Source: Bugula neritina
Taxonomy: Eukaryota > Bryozoa > Gymnolaemata > Cheilostomatida > Bugulidae
DNA: 64,000 nucleotides
Reading direction: 5' to 3'
NCBI GenBank assembly: GCA_964035545.1
Contig: OZ037766.1
Location: 6,735,722 to 6,799,721, forward strand
In this document: positions 23,101-35,000 of the stretch, one piece after another
Layout of the letters: the number at the start of each line of letters is the position of its first letter
Numbering within the stretch: position 1 is the first letter of the stretch
Position numbers and translations under genes: made by a program
Notes under the pieces: model-generated
What the model was told of the DNA's origin: nothing
Databases searched by the model: none
The model's input: only the letters and a program-made list of their open reading frames with translations

Positions 23101-25405
23101 GGTCTATATTGCCAGCTGGTATCATTACCATATAATACCATGTTGATAACCCTTTCTTGTATACGATTTACTTAGCATGATTAACAGCATGATTAACCTA
23201 CAGATGTAATGACATTAGCCATGGGACAATATAGTCTAGAGTCAAGACTCTAGATTCTTTTAACTGTGAAGTAATCAGCCTCAAATTATTGCTGGATGAA
23301 GTGTCTACTCTTGGCTGTGAAGCTACTGCAATAACGGCTACAATTTTACTAAGTTTTCAATACATGTTTTAGTCAGTTGGGTAAAATACAAAGGTTTTCT
23401 GGAATGCTAGAATAAATGGTGATTAAACATTGGACTTTATGGACATTTTTCATATTGTGTGATGCAACGTGATAGTTACAGAGAAAATGCTGATCCCACT
23501 AAAACTGTAATGGAGGTATTATATATTTCAACACTGACTGCATACAACATTGTTACTAACAGAATATTATCCATACATAAGTTTGTATTTTGCAAAAATA
23601 GGCATAGAGTCTGAACTGATATTTTCTTTCCTCCAAAAACCATTAATATCAGTTTTAAACTTACAAAGCATAGTGGTATAGCACATACATATACAATAGC
23701 ACATCAAGAAGAATATTATAAAGCGCTACACTTAATTGGTTACCAAGGGTGGCTGCAGAGAGCACAGCAGATTATTATAATCTTATCTAAAAGAGGTGCA
23801 AACAGTAAGCTTACACCTCCAGGACTATTTAGGATATTAAAGTCCTTTATGGGTTTATTACTCTTTAAACCTGGATTCTAAGGATAGCAATCAATTTAGT
23901 TTAAAGTTACTGCATTCTAGTCAGTTGAGAATGGCCTTTCTTTCCAGGTAGCATGGCCAGCAAATAGGTAAATACTGTATGAAGATCGCCATGTAGTAGA
24001 AATGGGTGTGCTCCGGAAGCACTATAGTGAAGTTTTAATGGCTGGCATATGGTATTGGATACTAGCCCTCAGAATGCTTTTGTCATCTTCCTGCCTCAAT
24101 GGTAGTTGATGATTACTTTGAGTGAGGAAAAACATGTATTGAAAACTCATTAGTATAGCTTCAGAGCTAGGTGCAAATATTTTATCTAACAATGACTTGA
24201 GGCTGAGAAGCTCACTTAAAAATGAAGCAAGCTGCTAACAAAATTTTTCCATAGTTGAAAGAAACTGGACTATATTGTCCTATAACTGATGGCATTGCAT
24301 TTGTGGGATAAACATGCTGTTTCACTAAGTAAATCATGTACAAAATGGTGATGATACCAAGTAACAGTATAGACTAGCATGTCAAGCACTATACACGTTA
24401 AAGTTCATTTTTATATAAATTGTCTACGTTGTCTATTGCTAAAAGCTGGGCATTTTAACTCCCGCAAATAAATATGCAACCAAGTTAAAAAAACTGCTGT
24501 TGTAATTTTTTTTAAATAAAATAATGGTGGATACATAAGCAACTAATTTATGCTTAGCACATGCTTACATGTGTTTGTCAGTGTGCGTGTAAATATATGC
24601 TAGTGCTGATAAATACGGTGCAGCACTGCCATTACAGTTTGCTGACTGTGCTATGCTATTGCTACTGTTTTGCAATAGTAACAGCAGTGATTGATTTGCT
24701 GAACCTAAACAGTGTCAACCTTCAATGAAATCACCTATGTTATATAGCTGTCTATGGTTTATTACAAACCAAGTCAGAAAACTGGCATAGCAATGCAAGT
24801 CAAAACAGATTTCATAATACTAATAATTTCCCCATACATCCAAGTGTTGTAGATGACTACAGCATGATCAGACTATAAAACTCAACCAAAAAGAGGCGGT
24901 ACCAACTCTAAAATATCACCACTATAACTTATATAAAACTCTACATTTTCAAATGCAAATGCATTATTAGGCCAATCAGATACAATCATCAGCTGGTCAT
25001 GTAGAGTCCAGCCAATCAGAATTGTATGAAGTTGCTGTGCAGCGTGGGTGGCTATCCAATGGCCAAAAACAACCAGCCCATTTACCACTATGTCAATAAA
25101 AATGTCATTAAATGTGTTTTGCCAGAACAGCTGGGGCTGTGGTCAATTTTCACCAGGGTAATTTTTTAAACTTGTACTTTTTATTTGCATTTTTTAAGCG
25201 CTTAAATTAAGCTTTTTGAAAAATGAACTCATGATTCATAAATTTAAGATATGAAATAAAATAATGCATGTAATAAAAGTTGCACAGATATTTTCTAGAA
25301 GTATGCATTTTGCATTTGAACTTGCAGAAGTTTATATAAGTTATAGTGGTGAGTATCTTAGAATTAGTACAAGGTACTAAATGTACCAAGCTTACATCGT
25401 CTAAT
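20146..25405. mobile_element. Long inverted-repeat composite element
   Basis: The outer ends are ATTAGACGATGTAAGC (20146) and its reverse complement (ending 25405). The arms are about 0.7 kb and highly similar (20146-20856 against about 24725-25405). After removal of the nested hAT element they continue with weaker similarity to about 22680 and 24590. Each arm also contains its own internal inverted repeat (about 20180-20255 against 20587-20655). The 1.9-kb centre has no coding frame. The whole is flanked by 0.4-kb direct repeats, which is unusual for a cut-and-paste element. It may be a non-autonomous long-TIR transposon or the product of an inversion between repeats. Confidence 0.7.
20857..22547. 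mobile_element. Non-autonomous hAT transposon, 1.69 kb, 8-bp target duplication
   Basis: It starts CAGGGCTGTCCAAC and ends GTTGGACACCCCTG. The identical octamer CCTTAGAA flanks both sides (20849-20856 and 22548-22555). Eight-base duplications and CAGGG...CCCTG ends are hAT hallmarks. The GC-rich subterminal block (GGCGGCCCGCGGGCCGGATC) and GGCCCCCAGC near the right end fit the same group. No transposase frame is intact. It is inserted in the left arm of the inverted-repeat composite. Confidence 0.9.
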
Positions 25406-25408
25406 TCG

Positions 25409-25819
25409 AGTATAGACCCAGGCTGAGCAAAAGTCTACATGTTGGCACCCAGTCTCCACAAAAAAAGGAAGTAGATGTATTGCAACATGCCTGTTAGCTG
25501 TGTAGCTCAGTTAACATGTCACTAGTAGTATCAGTTTTAGATATAAGGACTAATTTGTTACAGATGAGGTACACATAAGCATCAGCTGGTTTGAATATAA
25601 TGTAAAACCACACTATCTTAGGTAGCTGATTGTAGTTTAAACAGTGAGATTAAATGTTTTATAATATTGTATGTCATGCATGGTTAAGTAATAATTTATT
25701 TAAGTCATGTGCGGTAAAGTGTCAGAGCTTAAAGATTTTGTTACCAGTAACATATAATGCAACAGCAGCTAGAAGAAAAATTCCTGCACGATTTATTTTA
25801 AATGTAGAGCATGCTACAG
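25409..25819. repeat. Right direct repeat D of the 5-kb composite
   Basis: Same orientation as 19740-20145. It differs by a few substitutions and small indels, for example extra bases after TTAAGTAATA and CG inserted before GATTAG at its end. Confidence 0.92.
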
Positions 25820-26467
25820 CGATTAGTGTGACTAGTTTATTTAGTTATATTTTAATTATATAACATGTGAATATACTGCAGCTGTTGGGTCTCCCAAAAC
25901 TGAATATGTCTGTCCTTATAGATTGGAATTACTCAATAAGCAATAATTTAAATGACTGTAGTAATGTATTGCATGCCTTTTCGTTGAGGGTTTGCATTGA
26001 TTCTACTTTACACTTTATCACTTGGATCCGTTGGCAGGGTTTCAAGAATATACTTCTTATAATATTGCAAATCTTTTTCTGCATCAGAGCTTGCTTCAAT
26101 GGAACGAGTAAACTTTCAAACAGCAGTTATCTAAAGAAATCATTTTTTATTTTAATTCTAATCCCTTTCTTATTTCACTTTTATTGACAATATAGCACAA
26201 ACTTCACCTGGTCTACTAGTATATCAAACCATTTATTTTCCTTAGGTAGGTCAAGTGGTTTATAAGCATTTCGTGTTGAATTTCTAACTGTTTTTATTAT
26301 AAAATTCATCTAGTTTGCGAATGAATATTCTGCTGTAAAGCATAACGCAGAATTCACTTGTCTTTAAACAACATCACAAAACATCATTCAAACACAGAGA
26401 ACAATACATTAAACAGAAATAAACAAGTATATATGGAATTAAGCCTACAGATACATCAAATTCAATA

Positions 26468-29400
26468 GGGGTAACGGGGGGGGGGGGGGGAGGGGGGCAC
26501 AACAGTCATAGGGGTACAAAAAGCCGCTCAAATTGTGAGAGAACTTTTTGACTTAGAGTTGTGATATTTTTTAATAATAAGGTATTGACATAATTTTTCA
26601 GCCATTGTAGTTTCCACACTTGCGGAGCATACATGTTGAAGAGGCAAGTCAAAAACTGTTTTTACCTACTTTTTGTAAATTTTTTAAGATGTCGTTAAAG
26701 CTTTATAACTTTTTACACTCAATGGTAACAAGCCTAGATTTAACTAATATTGTTGCCATTGCTTGTCCCTACATTGCTTAACTAGTATAACAGCAAACTC
26801 TAAAATAAATTTTCCTTGAGCCACAGTTATTTTCAACTTGGCCACATGGGGCACAATTGGCCACCTGATCCTTGCACCCTGATCACTGTTATTAGTTTGT
26901 TTGCCCAAAAAATTAGTTAAAATGTTAATAAAATTTATAGATATAGCCATTTCTGACCTTTTTGTAAAATATTAAAGACATCACGGTAAGACTACAAAAC
27001 TACAAAGTGAAGCTCCCCTAATATATACATCTGGTGAGGTAATTATAGCTTTGCCATTTTATACATCATACAAAACACTCTACTGTTGCTACTAGTGGAT
27101 AGTCATGATATTCGTTATACATTGTATCATTGAGGGAATATACATGTATTTGACTAAAATAATTTGCGGTTTGCTCATTTCCTTCCCCCTCCCCCTTTCG
27201 TACTCCAGTCATAAACCTCAGCCATGCACCTTAGCTACAGAATTCATAGAAAAAGTTCACTCGGAGTTTTGTAGTACATGTTACTAAAGTTTTTTTTGAT
27301 AAAAGTTCCTGTGAAGTGGAAATAGAAAAATATTTTTAGTTCTAAACAGTAATGATAATGGCACCGTAGAAATGAGTGATGTGCATTAGCACAAACTGTA
27401 CAGCTAAAACAAGATTTTTGCTGTAGATATGAAAGAATATTCTTATTTATTTGTAATAATAATTAAATAAAGATCAGATGCAACCAAATCAACCACAGTT
27501 GGTTTAAGGTCATTACTTTCCAGATTCAGGCACTGCTTTATGTTATATATAAACAGTTTCCAGGAGATAGCTCGAACAGTTTTTGTCTCACATTAATAAA
27601 TTTTACATGAAAAGATAGCTCTTGCATTCCTCTTTCATATACTTTTTTAATTTTTCAATAAAAAATTTTCTGAGAAAGTTGTTGCATAATAAGTAAAATT
27701 TTACACCCTCCATGTTCCACTGCTGTAGCACAGGGGATTCATTTTACAAAGTTTAAATGTTAAACTTGACATTCCTTGATATGTTTTCTCTAATATACTT
27801 TCTTTGTTTTTTGAAATTCTGTTTATGCTCTTCACAATTTGGTAAAAACATACACCATTTTGCAAGTTTCACTGCAATTTTCTAAATTCTTCATATGGTG
27901 GTTCTAGCTACGCTCCTGTGACTAATTATAACATTCCTAGTAGTTTGCCGCTCTGCGCTATCACAATAACATATAGTACCCTCTCGCACAAATTGGCAAT
28001 CTATTGGATTTCTGCCAATATAATGCTCCCTGTTTTACTTTAGCACTCAGCTGAATCATCTCACTATGTTACAATAATATATTGAAAATGCCTCAGCACA
28101 ACATAATTCTTTGTTTGTTTGGCAAAGTTAATTTCAGCTAAATCACTTCACTTTGCAGTCTTGTCAGTAGATGTCTGTCTATAGCGCAGCAGGTGTACTT
28201 TCAGTTTCTCTAATTCACATATAATTATTTTAAGTACATTGTATTCTATAAGATCAATTTAAGGTTTAGTCCAGTGTTCAGTATCTAATTATTATGCATG
28301 TATGTTGTCTTACTGTTGAACAAAATTTAAAAAAAACTTTACAATTATAGCCATATTTATTATACATGCGTAGGATTTGCATAAGTTGACAAAAAAAATT
28401 GCAACAAAACAGGGTTGAACCATGACCACCCAACTCGTCACTGACGCATCTAACCTCTGGACCACGCTTTTATCGTTAATGAGACGCGCACTATATGAGT
28501 AACTATCATTACATAAATATTTCGCGCGCAAATGGGTTAGGCTATCGCAATTAGGCTGTCAATTCATGTTGATAGCAGTCAACTGTTGCGATAGTCTCGG
28601 GTTACTAGCAAAGCTAATTGTTTTGAACAAATAACCCAAAAGTTTAAAAATAAGTAGCTTGCGTATTACTAGCTACAAAAACAGGTCTGAAATAGACTGT
28701 TAAAGCAAGCTCTTATTGTAGAGTTTGCAGGTGTGCTCTAAAATAAAACTTAAACTGTATGCTATTGCATAAGTATTTGTATGCGAGAGATAAATGGACA
28801 TTACTGAGTTTCTGGAAAACAACATACTTGAAGTTAACTTTGACAATGGTGTGTTATTTTCATCATAGCTAGCCTATAGCATAAATCTCTAATCATATGA
28901 ATCTTTATGAAGCCCACAGCTCGTGTAAGGGTGGCAATGTAATTTGAAACGAACAATTATGTTGCTGCATTGTGTCTAAGGTATATTAGAGAGCAGAATT
29001 TGGTTTTACTAGCCTACCCCAACTGCATTCTACAATGCAGCTTATATGCTGGCAGTTGTAATAAGTACTGCCAATAGCAAGGTTACTATCACTGCTAGCT
29101 CTGTGCAGTATGTGACCTCTTGAATAATTGCGCCAATTTTAAACTCTTGGAAGTTGGCCAAGTTATCATATCGCAGCCAGCCACTGGAGACAAAGCATCA
29201 GAGCTATTCATATAATATTTTACTGATGCACTTGGTAGCAGAGTGGCTAATCTAATATAGTTCATAGTTCAACACCCTTTACTTTGGGAATACAGCCTCT
29301 TTTTTTAGGTTTACCTAACAAAGCATGAAAATATCTGAACTGATATTCTGATAATTTAGAGGTACATTTTGAAAACTAGGTTAATTGCACTTGTTTGCAC

Positions 29401-30322
29401 AACAACAATAATAAAATAGATATTATGCAGTATAATAAAAACACACATAATACTATATAATATATTATAATGGTAATAATATAATATTGTAAGTACCATT
29501 ACTGCATTTTATAAATCACATGGTTGCCAAAAAAATGTATCACAAATGCTGTAATTATAAATCAAAAATAGAACTATAGCTAGGCAGCAGGTTAGAATAG
29601 AGTAAATTTTTAAAACATGAAATCATGATTTGACTATTGTTTTATTTAGGCCAACCAACCTAGGAATACAAGATTGGGTTTTAGCTGACAGTTTATAACA
29701 TTTAGCTTTTGAGCCAGCAGCACTGGCACTTGTGAAGTATAGGCAAAGTTAGTGAAGCGAGACTAACAAGCACTCAAATACAAGGCATATTGAGACGCAA
29801 TAACAAGTCAGGAGCGTATAAATTAAAAAGAATGTGGAAGGGGGACTATGTTTTTCAACAAGCTATAACTTAAACATGAATTGGCTTTTGAAAAAAATAA
29901 AAAAGTATATTGGAGAACATAAGTTTCTTTATCTTTTCATATTTTTTTTGTTCCTGTGACATTCAATCTGTTCGAGCTATCAGTGGAACATTGTTCATAT
30001 AGAACATAAAGCACCTGGCAAAGAGCCAGAAAATGAAAAGTATGACCTTAAACTAACTGTGAACAGTTTCAATATATTTGTTGTGTTCCACCCAGTAGCC
30101 AATTGCACTCCTGTACCTGGGCACAATGGGCTGATTTTTTCGTCGTGAAAATTTCATTATTCTAAAAGTTGTGAGAGAGATAAAAACAACAAACTGATAA
30201 CCTGTAATAGACAACAGATGCAGCATTTAGACTAGGGATTATTGAACTAGTAACTTGAAAAGCAGACGAATGAGAGCAAAAAACTCAAAATTAAGCCCAT
30301 TGTGCCCCCCCTCCGTTATCCC
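26468..30322. mobile_element. TA-flanked TIR element, copy 1, interrupted
   Basis: It starts GGGGTAACGGGGG and ends ...CCGTTATCCC with TA on each side. Outside the nested insertion it aligns end to end with the 1.3-kb copy at 44508-45829. Both copies share the G-run after the left end, GGGTACAAAAAGCC, and the CAGACGAATGAGAGCA stretch near the right end. The TA duplication suggests a Tc1/mariner-like transposase acting in trans. None is encoded. Confidence 0.82.
27494..30061. mobile_element. Nested 2.57-kb transposon with long diverged TIRs
   Basis: It starts CACAGTTGGTTTAAGGTCAT and ends with the reverse complement at one mismatch. The inverted similarity fades over about 250 bases (shared GATAGCTCGAACAG and TATACTTTTTTA). 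AAC flanks both sides (27491-27493 and 30062-30064). The uninterrupted copy at 44.5 kb shows the empty site, confirming the ends. A 3-bp duplication with CACAG ends would fit a CACTA-like element, but that is tentative. No transposase frame is seen. Confidence 0.75.
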
Positions 30323-32083
30323 TACCTATAAATTATTGGAAATCATTCAAGAGAGTGAAATAATTCCAAAAAAATGCAGCTTGTGCTTGTGGGAATACTT
30401 CTTATACTATGCAGACCAAATATATGTATGTGTACTTTAAACAAAATAAAGGAATTACTGTCAACCTGCCGACACTCGAAACAATTTCAATTCTAGCTGC
30501 AGTCATAAAACATAAATACTTGGTGTTTAGACTATATTATAATAATGATATTTAAATAGTTACCCAATAACTAAAAACATAACATCTACAAAATTTTTGT
30601 TTACTGATTACATGAAATACATGAGTTTTGATATAGACTGTACTCACCATTATATTATGTGTATGATCAGCGATGATAGTAACAGAACTATGTTTCTAGT
30701 CCATGTGTGCTACTAGCTTCTCACCAACTCTACCAGTTATCTATGTTATCATTTATTTGAACAGCGCTCTTGTATTAATTATCCTATCATAATTTTATGT
30801 TGAAGTATTCAGTTTGCTGGATGCATAGTCGCCAATACTGCAAAATGTAAAAGCTTGAACCATTGCCAAGGACTGGAAATATAACAGCCAAGTTAATATA
30901 TTTGTGACTAATAGAATTGTCTTTCAGTTACCACGTGTGCAATGAGGGTAGAGACTTATTGAACCATAACATGACATAGAACATACACATCTAGCTGGCT
31001 GTCACTTTGTAACTTCAAAAGGGAAAGCAACATTTTTCAAAGAAGTATTTATACATACATAGATGCTATACATCATATAGTAGAGAATTCAACTTAAAAA
31101 ATACAACAATAATGCAAACAAGAAATTGGTTTGCTTCTTGTTGTTTTGCTGCAACAGTACCATACTCAATTCAAATTTACTAGCTGGGAACACAACTCCA
31201 ATAGTCTGCAGTATCCACTCAAGGAAGGGCACTTTATCAGCAGATTTGATATCATTTTTATAAGCCTATAAAATGAGGTGAAATGCATCACTGGAATCCC
31301 AAAAATTAAAGTAGGTGCAGTATAAAGAATTTAGGGAAAAGCTTGCATTCTAGATCAGCTATTTCTAATCTTGCTATTGAAACTAATGCGGTCGATTTTT
31401 GGGATATGTGTATATGGCATTGTTTACTAATAGTCAATTTAATTTTTTTGTAACATCACAACTTCAAGGTCAGTATAGTTGATCAGCTTTTATTTACACT
31501 CAAATACAATTAGATAATGGAAGGGGGCGATACGGCATTCGGACAAGTTTAATATAACTATAAGTACCCTTAGATTGCACCATAATTTTCTAGAAAAAAA
31601 TTTGTTTTCGAACATGAATGCCTTATTTTAAAAAAACTATTTACCAAATTCCAATACGAATACTATTTTAGTTTTGGCAAAGTAATTATTTACAAAATAA
31701 ATAAATAAAAATAGCAATAACTTATTAAAAGTTGATATTGAAAAATTGAGTATTTTACATTGCAAGATAAGCTAGGTAGTTTTAAAGCCCGTAAGCCCTT
31801 CAGCTCAAAACCAACAGATAAGATATCTCAACACTTGAAAGATGAAAATACATAAAATATTTTAAGAACAAAACACTAGAGCAAACAAGCAGTTGAGTAG
31901 AAATAAAATAAAGCACCGTCTAGAATACTTCTTCCAAAACTGAAAATTATCAAATTATCAGCAATTTATATTTGTATTACGCACAACAAATGTTTGAACT
32001 AGCAGTTATCTTAGTTTTATGAACAATAAAATAACAAAATAAAAACTGTACACAGTCTAAAATTGACTATCTGAGAGCTGGTG

Positions 32084-35000
32084 TCAAAAAACTCTAGTCA
32101 GGACGGACTCTTGTATCTTCTGTATTAGAGAGAATGGATCGGAGTTGACATTTGAAAACTGAAAAATTAATATAAAAGTTGTCAACTAACGAGATAATAT
32201 TCATCAAGTGATACTATAAATTGAAGTACCATAGAATGCTGCTTGTTCCAGCCCATATTAACTGCCCAGCCCATATTAACTGCCCAGCCCATATTAACTG
32301 TCCAGCCCATATTAACTGCCCAGCCCATATTAACTAGAGGACACACTGTCATTGCAATCCACAATTCATCAAGAAATAAATGTATGCTCAAGTATTTCAC
32401 TGAATGTAACACTCTGATTATTCCTAACAATAGTAAGACTTGAGACTTCAAGTATTGAAAAGATTAGCTAGAAATGCTTACAGTGAATAGCTCCAAGGAG
32501 CTAATGTCAGACCTGGTATCAGATAGCCTGCCACGAGTGACAACACGAGTGAAGACAGGAAGAGCATTGAGTGGAGTGTAATACCGGTCCTGCAAAACAG
32601 TTAAAAACTTGGGCATAATTCACCCAAACTAGAAAATTATCATTTAGAAAGAAAAAGCATTTGAGTCCAAAGAATAACAAATTACAATAATGCATTTCGA
32701 TGAGAACTTAGGTATATCAATTAAAACTACACAAGGTACAATAGTTTATATCAAGCGATGTGAAAAGTTATACAAAATTACCCATGCTAAAAAGACCCAT
32801 AACCCCAGAACAAAACACCGAGCCTAGCGGTCATACAATTAAAAAATACATACTCCCGATACCCGAACAGGTGAGGTGAGGTGAGAATTAAATAATACAT
32901 ACTTGGACATACATGCAGAAGAGAGAAAATGAATGATATCGGAAGAGTGCACGAGATGAAAGTTGCAGGAAAGAGAAACCAGGGACGCCCAAAGCATAGA
33001 TGGCATGATACAATCAGAAAAGACCTCTTATCCTGTTCCCTCAATGAAGAGGAGGCTCAGGACAGGGTTAGGTGGAGAAGCCTAATTGAGCTAGGCCTCC
33101 GGCAGCCACCCGCTACCCGAACAGGACAAAGCAGAGATAGGTGAGCATTAAACAATACATACTTGAGTATATTTTACTATTAAAACAAACGTTTAAAATG
33201 ACTTTGTTTGAAAATTAAAATAAAATATGACAATTATAGATTTATAGTATTAGCAATTTCAACATTTGGAACATCAAATATTTATGCAATAGAATTTACT
33301 AACGGAGATTTGAATATTAAAACCTGGTCTATTGCTTAAAAATTTTGTAATTCACTATCAATTTTCATGAAACGATGTTCATATAATTTACTGGAAGTTA
33401 AACTTCTCGAATGTGAAGATACGGCACACCTATGTACATTACAATTTTCTCGTTTATTCAGTGCTTTATCTAATTGAATTTGTTTTTTTCATTAAAAACA
33501 GATATAGACTTCAATTTTGAATAATGAAGTCTGATAAAAGGTATAAATGAAGAAATGAGGATATCATAGCATTATTCACAGTAATAGCTTTCTATGAATA
33601 TGAAGTAAAGAGCAGACTTATAAATTTTTAGTAAACTTTTCATTAGAAATTTATTAGACTTTGCAGTGATTCTCTGCATTCAGTAGATCGAGTACCTCTA
33701 TACCTCCAAAATTTTAATATACTTGTAAATACAGCAATTCATAAAAGCAAGTCATTAGCTAGATTTTCTCATCACTGCATTATTAAGTTTGGCCAGCAAA
33801 TTTTACCGTATTAAGTTGTGTGCCTAAGCAATTTGTTCTCTTAATAAACTTTGTAGGCTCATTGCTTTGAGTAGTTTGAGAGTTTGGTCCACCCACTGAT
33901 GCACATTGCCACCAATAAATTATTCTCATACTTTCATCACAATTGGGATTTTGTTGTTATCTAACTAGATAACCTAAAAAACTAATCATTATGTAACAAT
34001 TTTGGCAAAAAACAATAAACCACCGTAATTGAAAATTATCAATACAAAAGCTATTATTTACTAATTTACTTTATACACTAACAATACTAACATAACTAAT
34101 CCGACATCTGCAATTCTTATGTAATGCTAGTAATTATATTTGAGTTATAGAGTGTGCTATTGTATGCATAACCCAAGATCCAATAAAATGCACTGGGAAG
34201 GGTGTCTGTAACTATCCTGCACAAAAATATATACATGACTCTGCAAGTTAGAGAATACTCACTGTTGAAGAACCATCTGCAAATGGAGTCAATGCCATGG
34301 AGAGGCAGAAAGAGTAGAGCTGCATGTCGTCTACATAGCCTAAAATACATGAAGTTACACAAATGGAAGGAGGGGGGGGGCACCTTTAGTCTGAAATTCA
34401 TTTAGTGCTGAATTATAACTATGTCAACTGATCAAAAGTTATTTCATACATTTTACTAAGAAGTTACCTTTCTACAAACTGCACTTGCAAACTTAGTAGT
34501 AGTAACAAATTCATTTCACTAATTTTATGAAATTTCCGGTTCATAATAACATATATAATGCATAAGAGCTAGGCAGCCGGACACTCATGTGAATAAGTGT
34601 GGATGTGGTACATGCTGCATTCACATTTCTTGCACCATTGAAACACTCACTTCTAAGTACGGCATAGAGTAACTGGAGGTAGTCTTTATTCATTTCTTTA
34701 GCCATAACCACTACTTCATTTTCTTTCTTGGGAGTCTACAAACATGACTTGAAGAATACAGTATAATAAAAATATTGTACTATGAGTAAGCATAAATTAT
34801 AATGAAACCTTATCATATTTGAGCATAAAATGAAAATTATTATATTTCAGTATAAAAAAGAGAAATTTGTGCAATAATTATAACTCTACTGTTTTGCAGT
34901 AAACTAACACCTCTTTCCACCATATACGCAGTAGTAATTAATAATAGTAACATCAGTTAGCAAGTTACTTACTAGCGTTGCTATGGCTACAGCAGACCCA

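Larger units (their letters stand above)
25820..32083. other. Intergenic region 3' of gene B, transposons only
   Basis: It is dominated by the TA-flanked element at 26468-30322 with its nested insertion. The remaining 30.3-32.1 kb is AT-rich with no supported exon. The short open frames have no known domain. Confidence 0.6.

Noticed and set aside
20463-25088. Two near-identical 68-codon frames (20463-20669 plus strand, 24882-25088 minus strand)
   Set aside because: They are the two arms of the inverted repeat. Their similarity is at the DNA level, with no evidence of protein-level constraint and no known domain.
32182-32451. Five regular 18-bp repeats as a CRISPR array or repeat protein (NMGW units)
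   Set aside because: The units abut with no spacers, and the locus is an intron of a eukaryotic gene. The reading frame is incidental.
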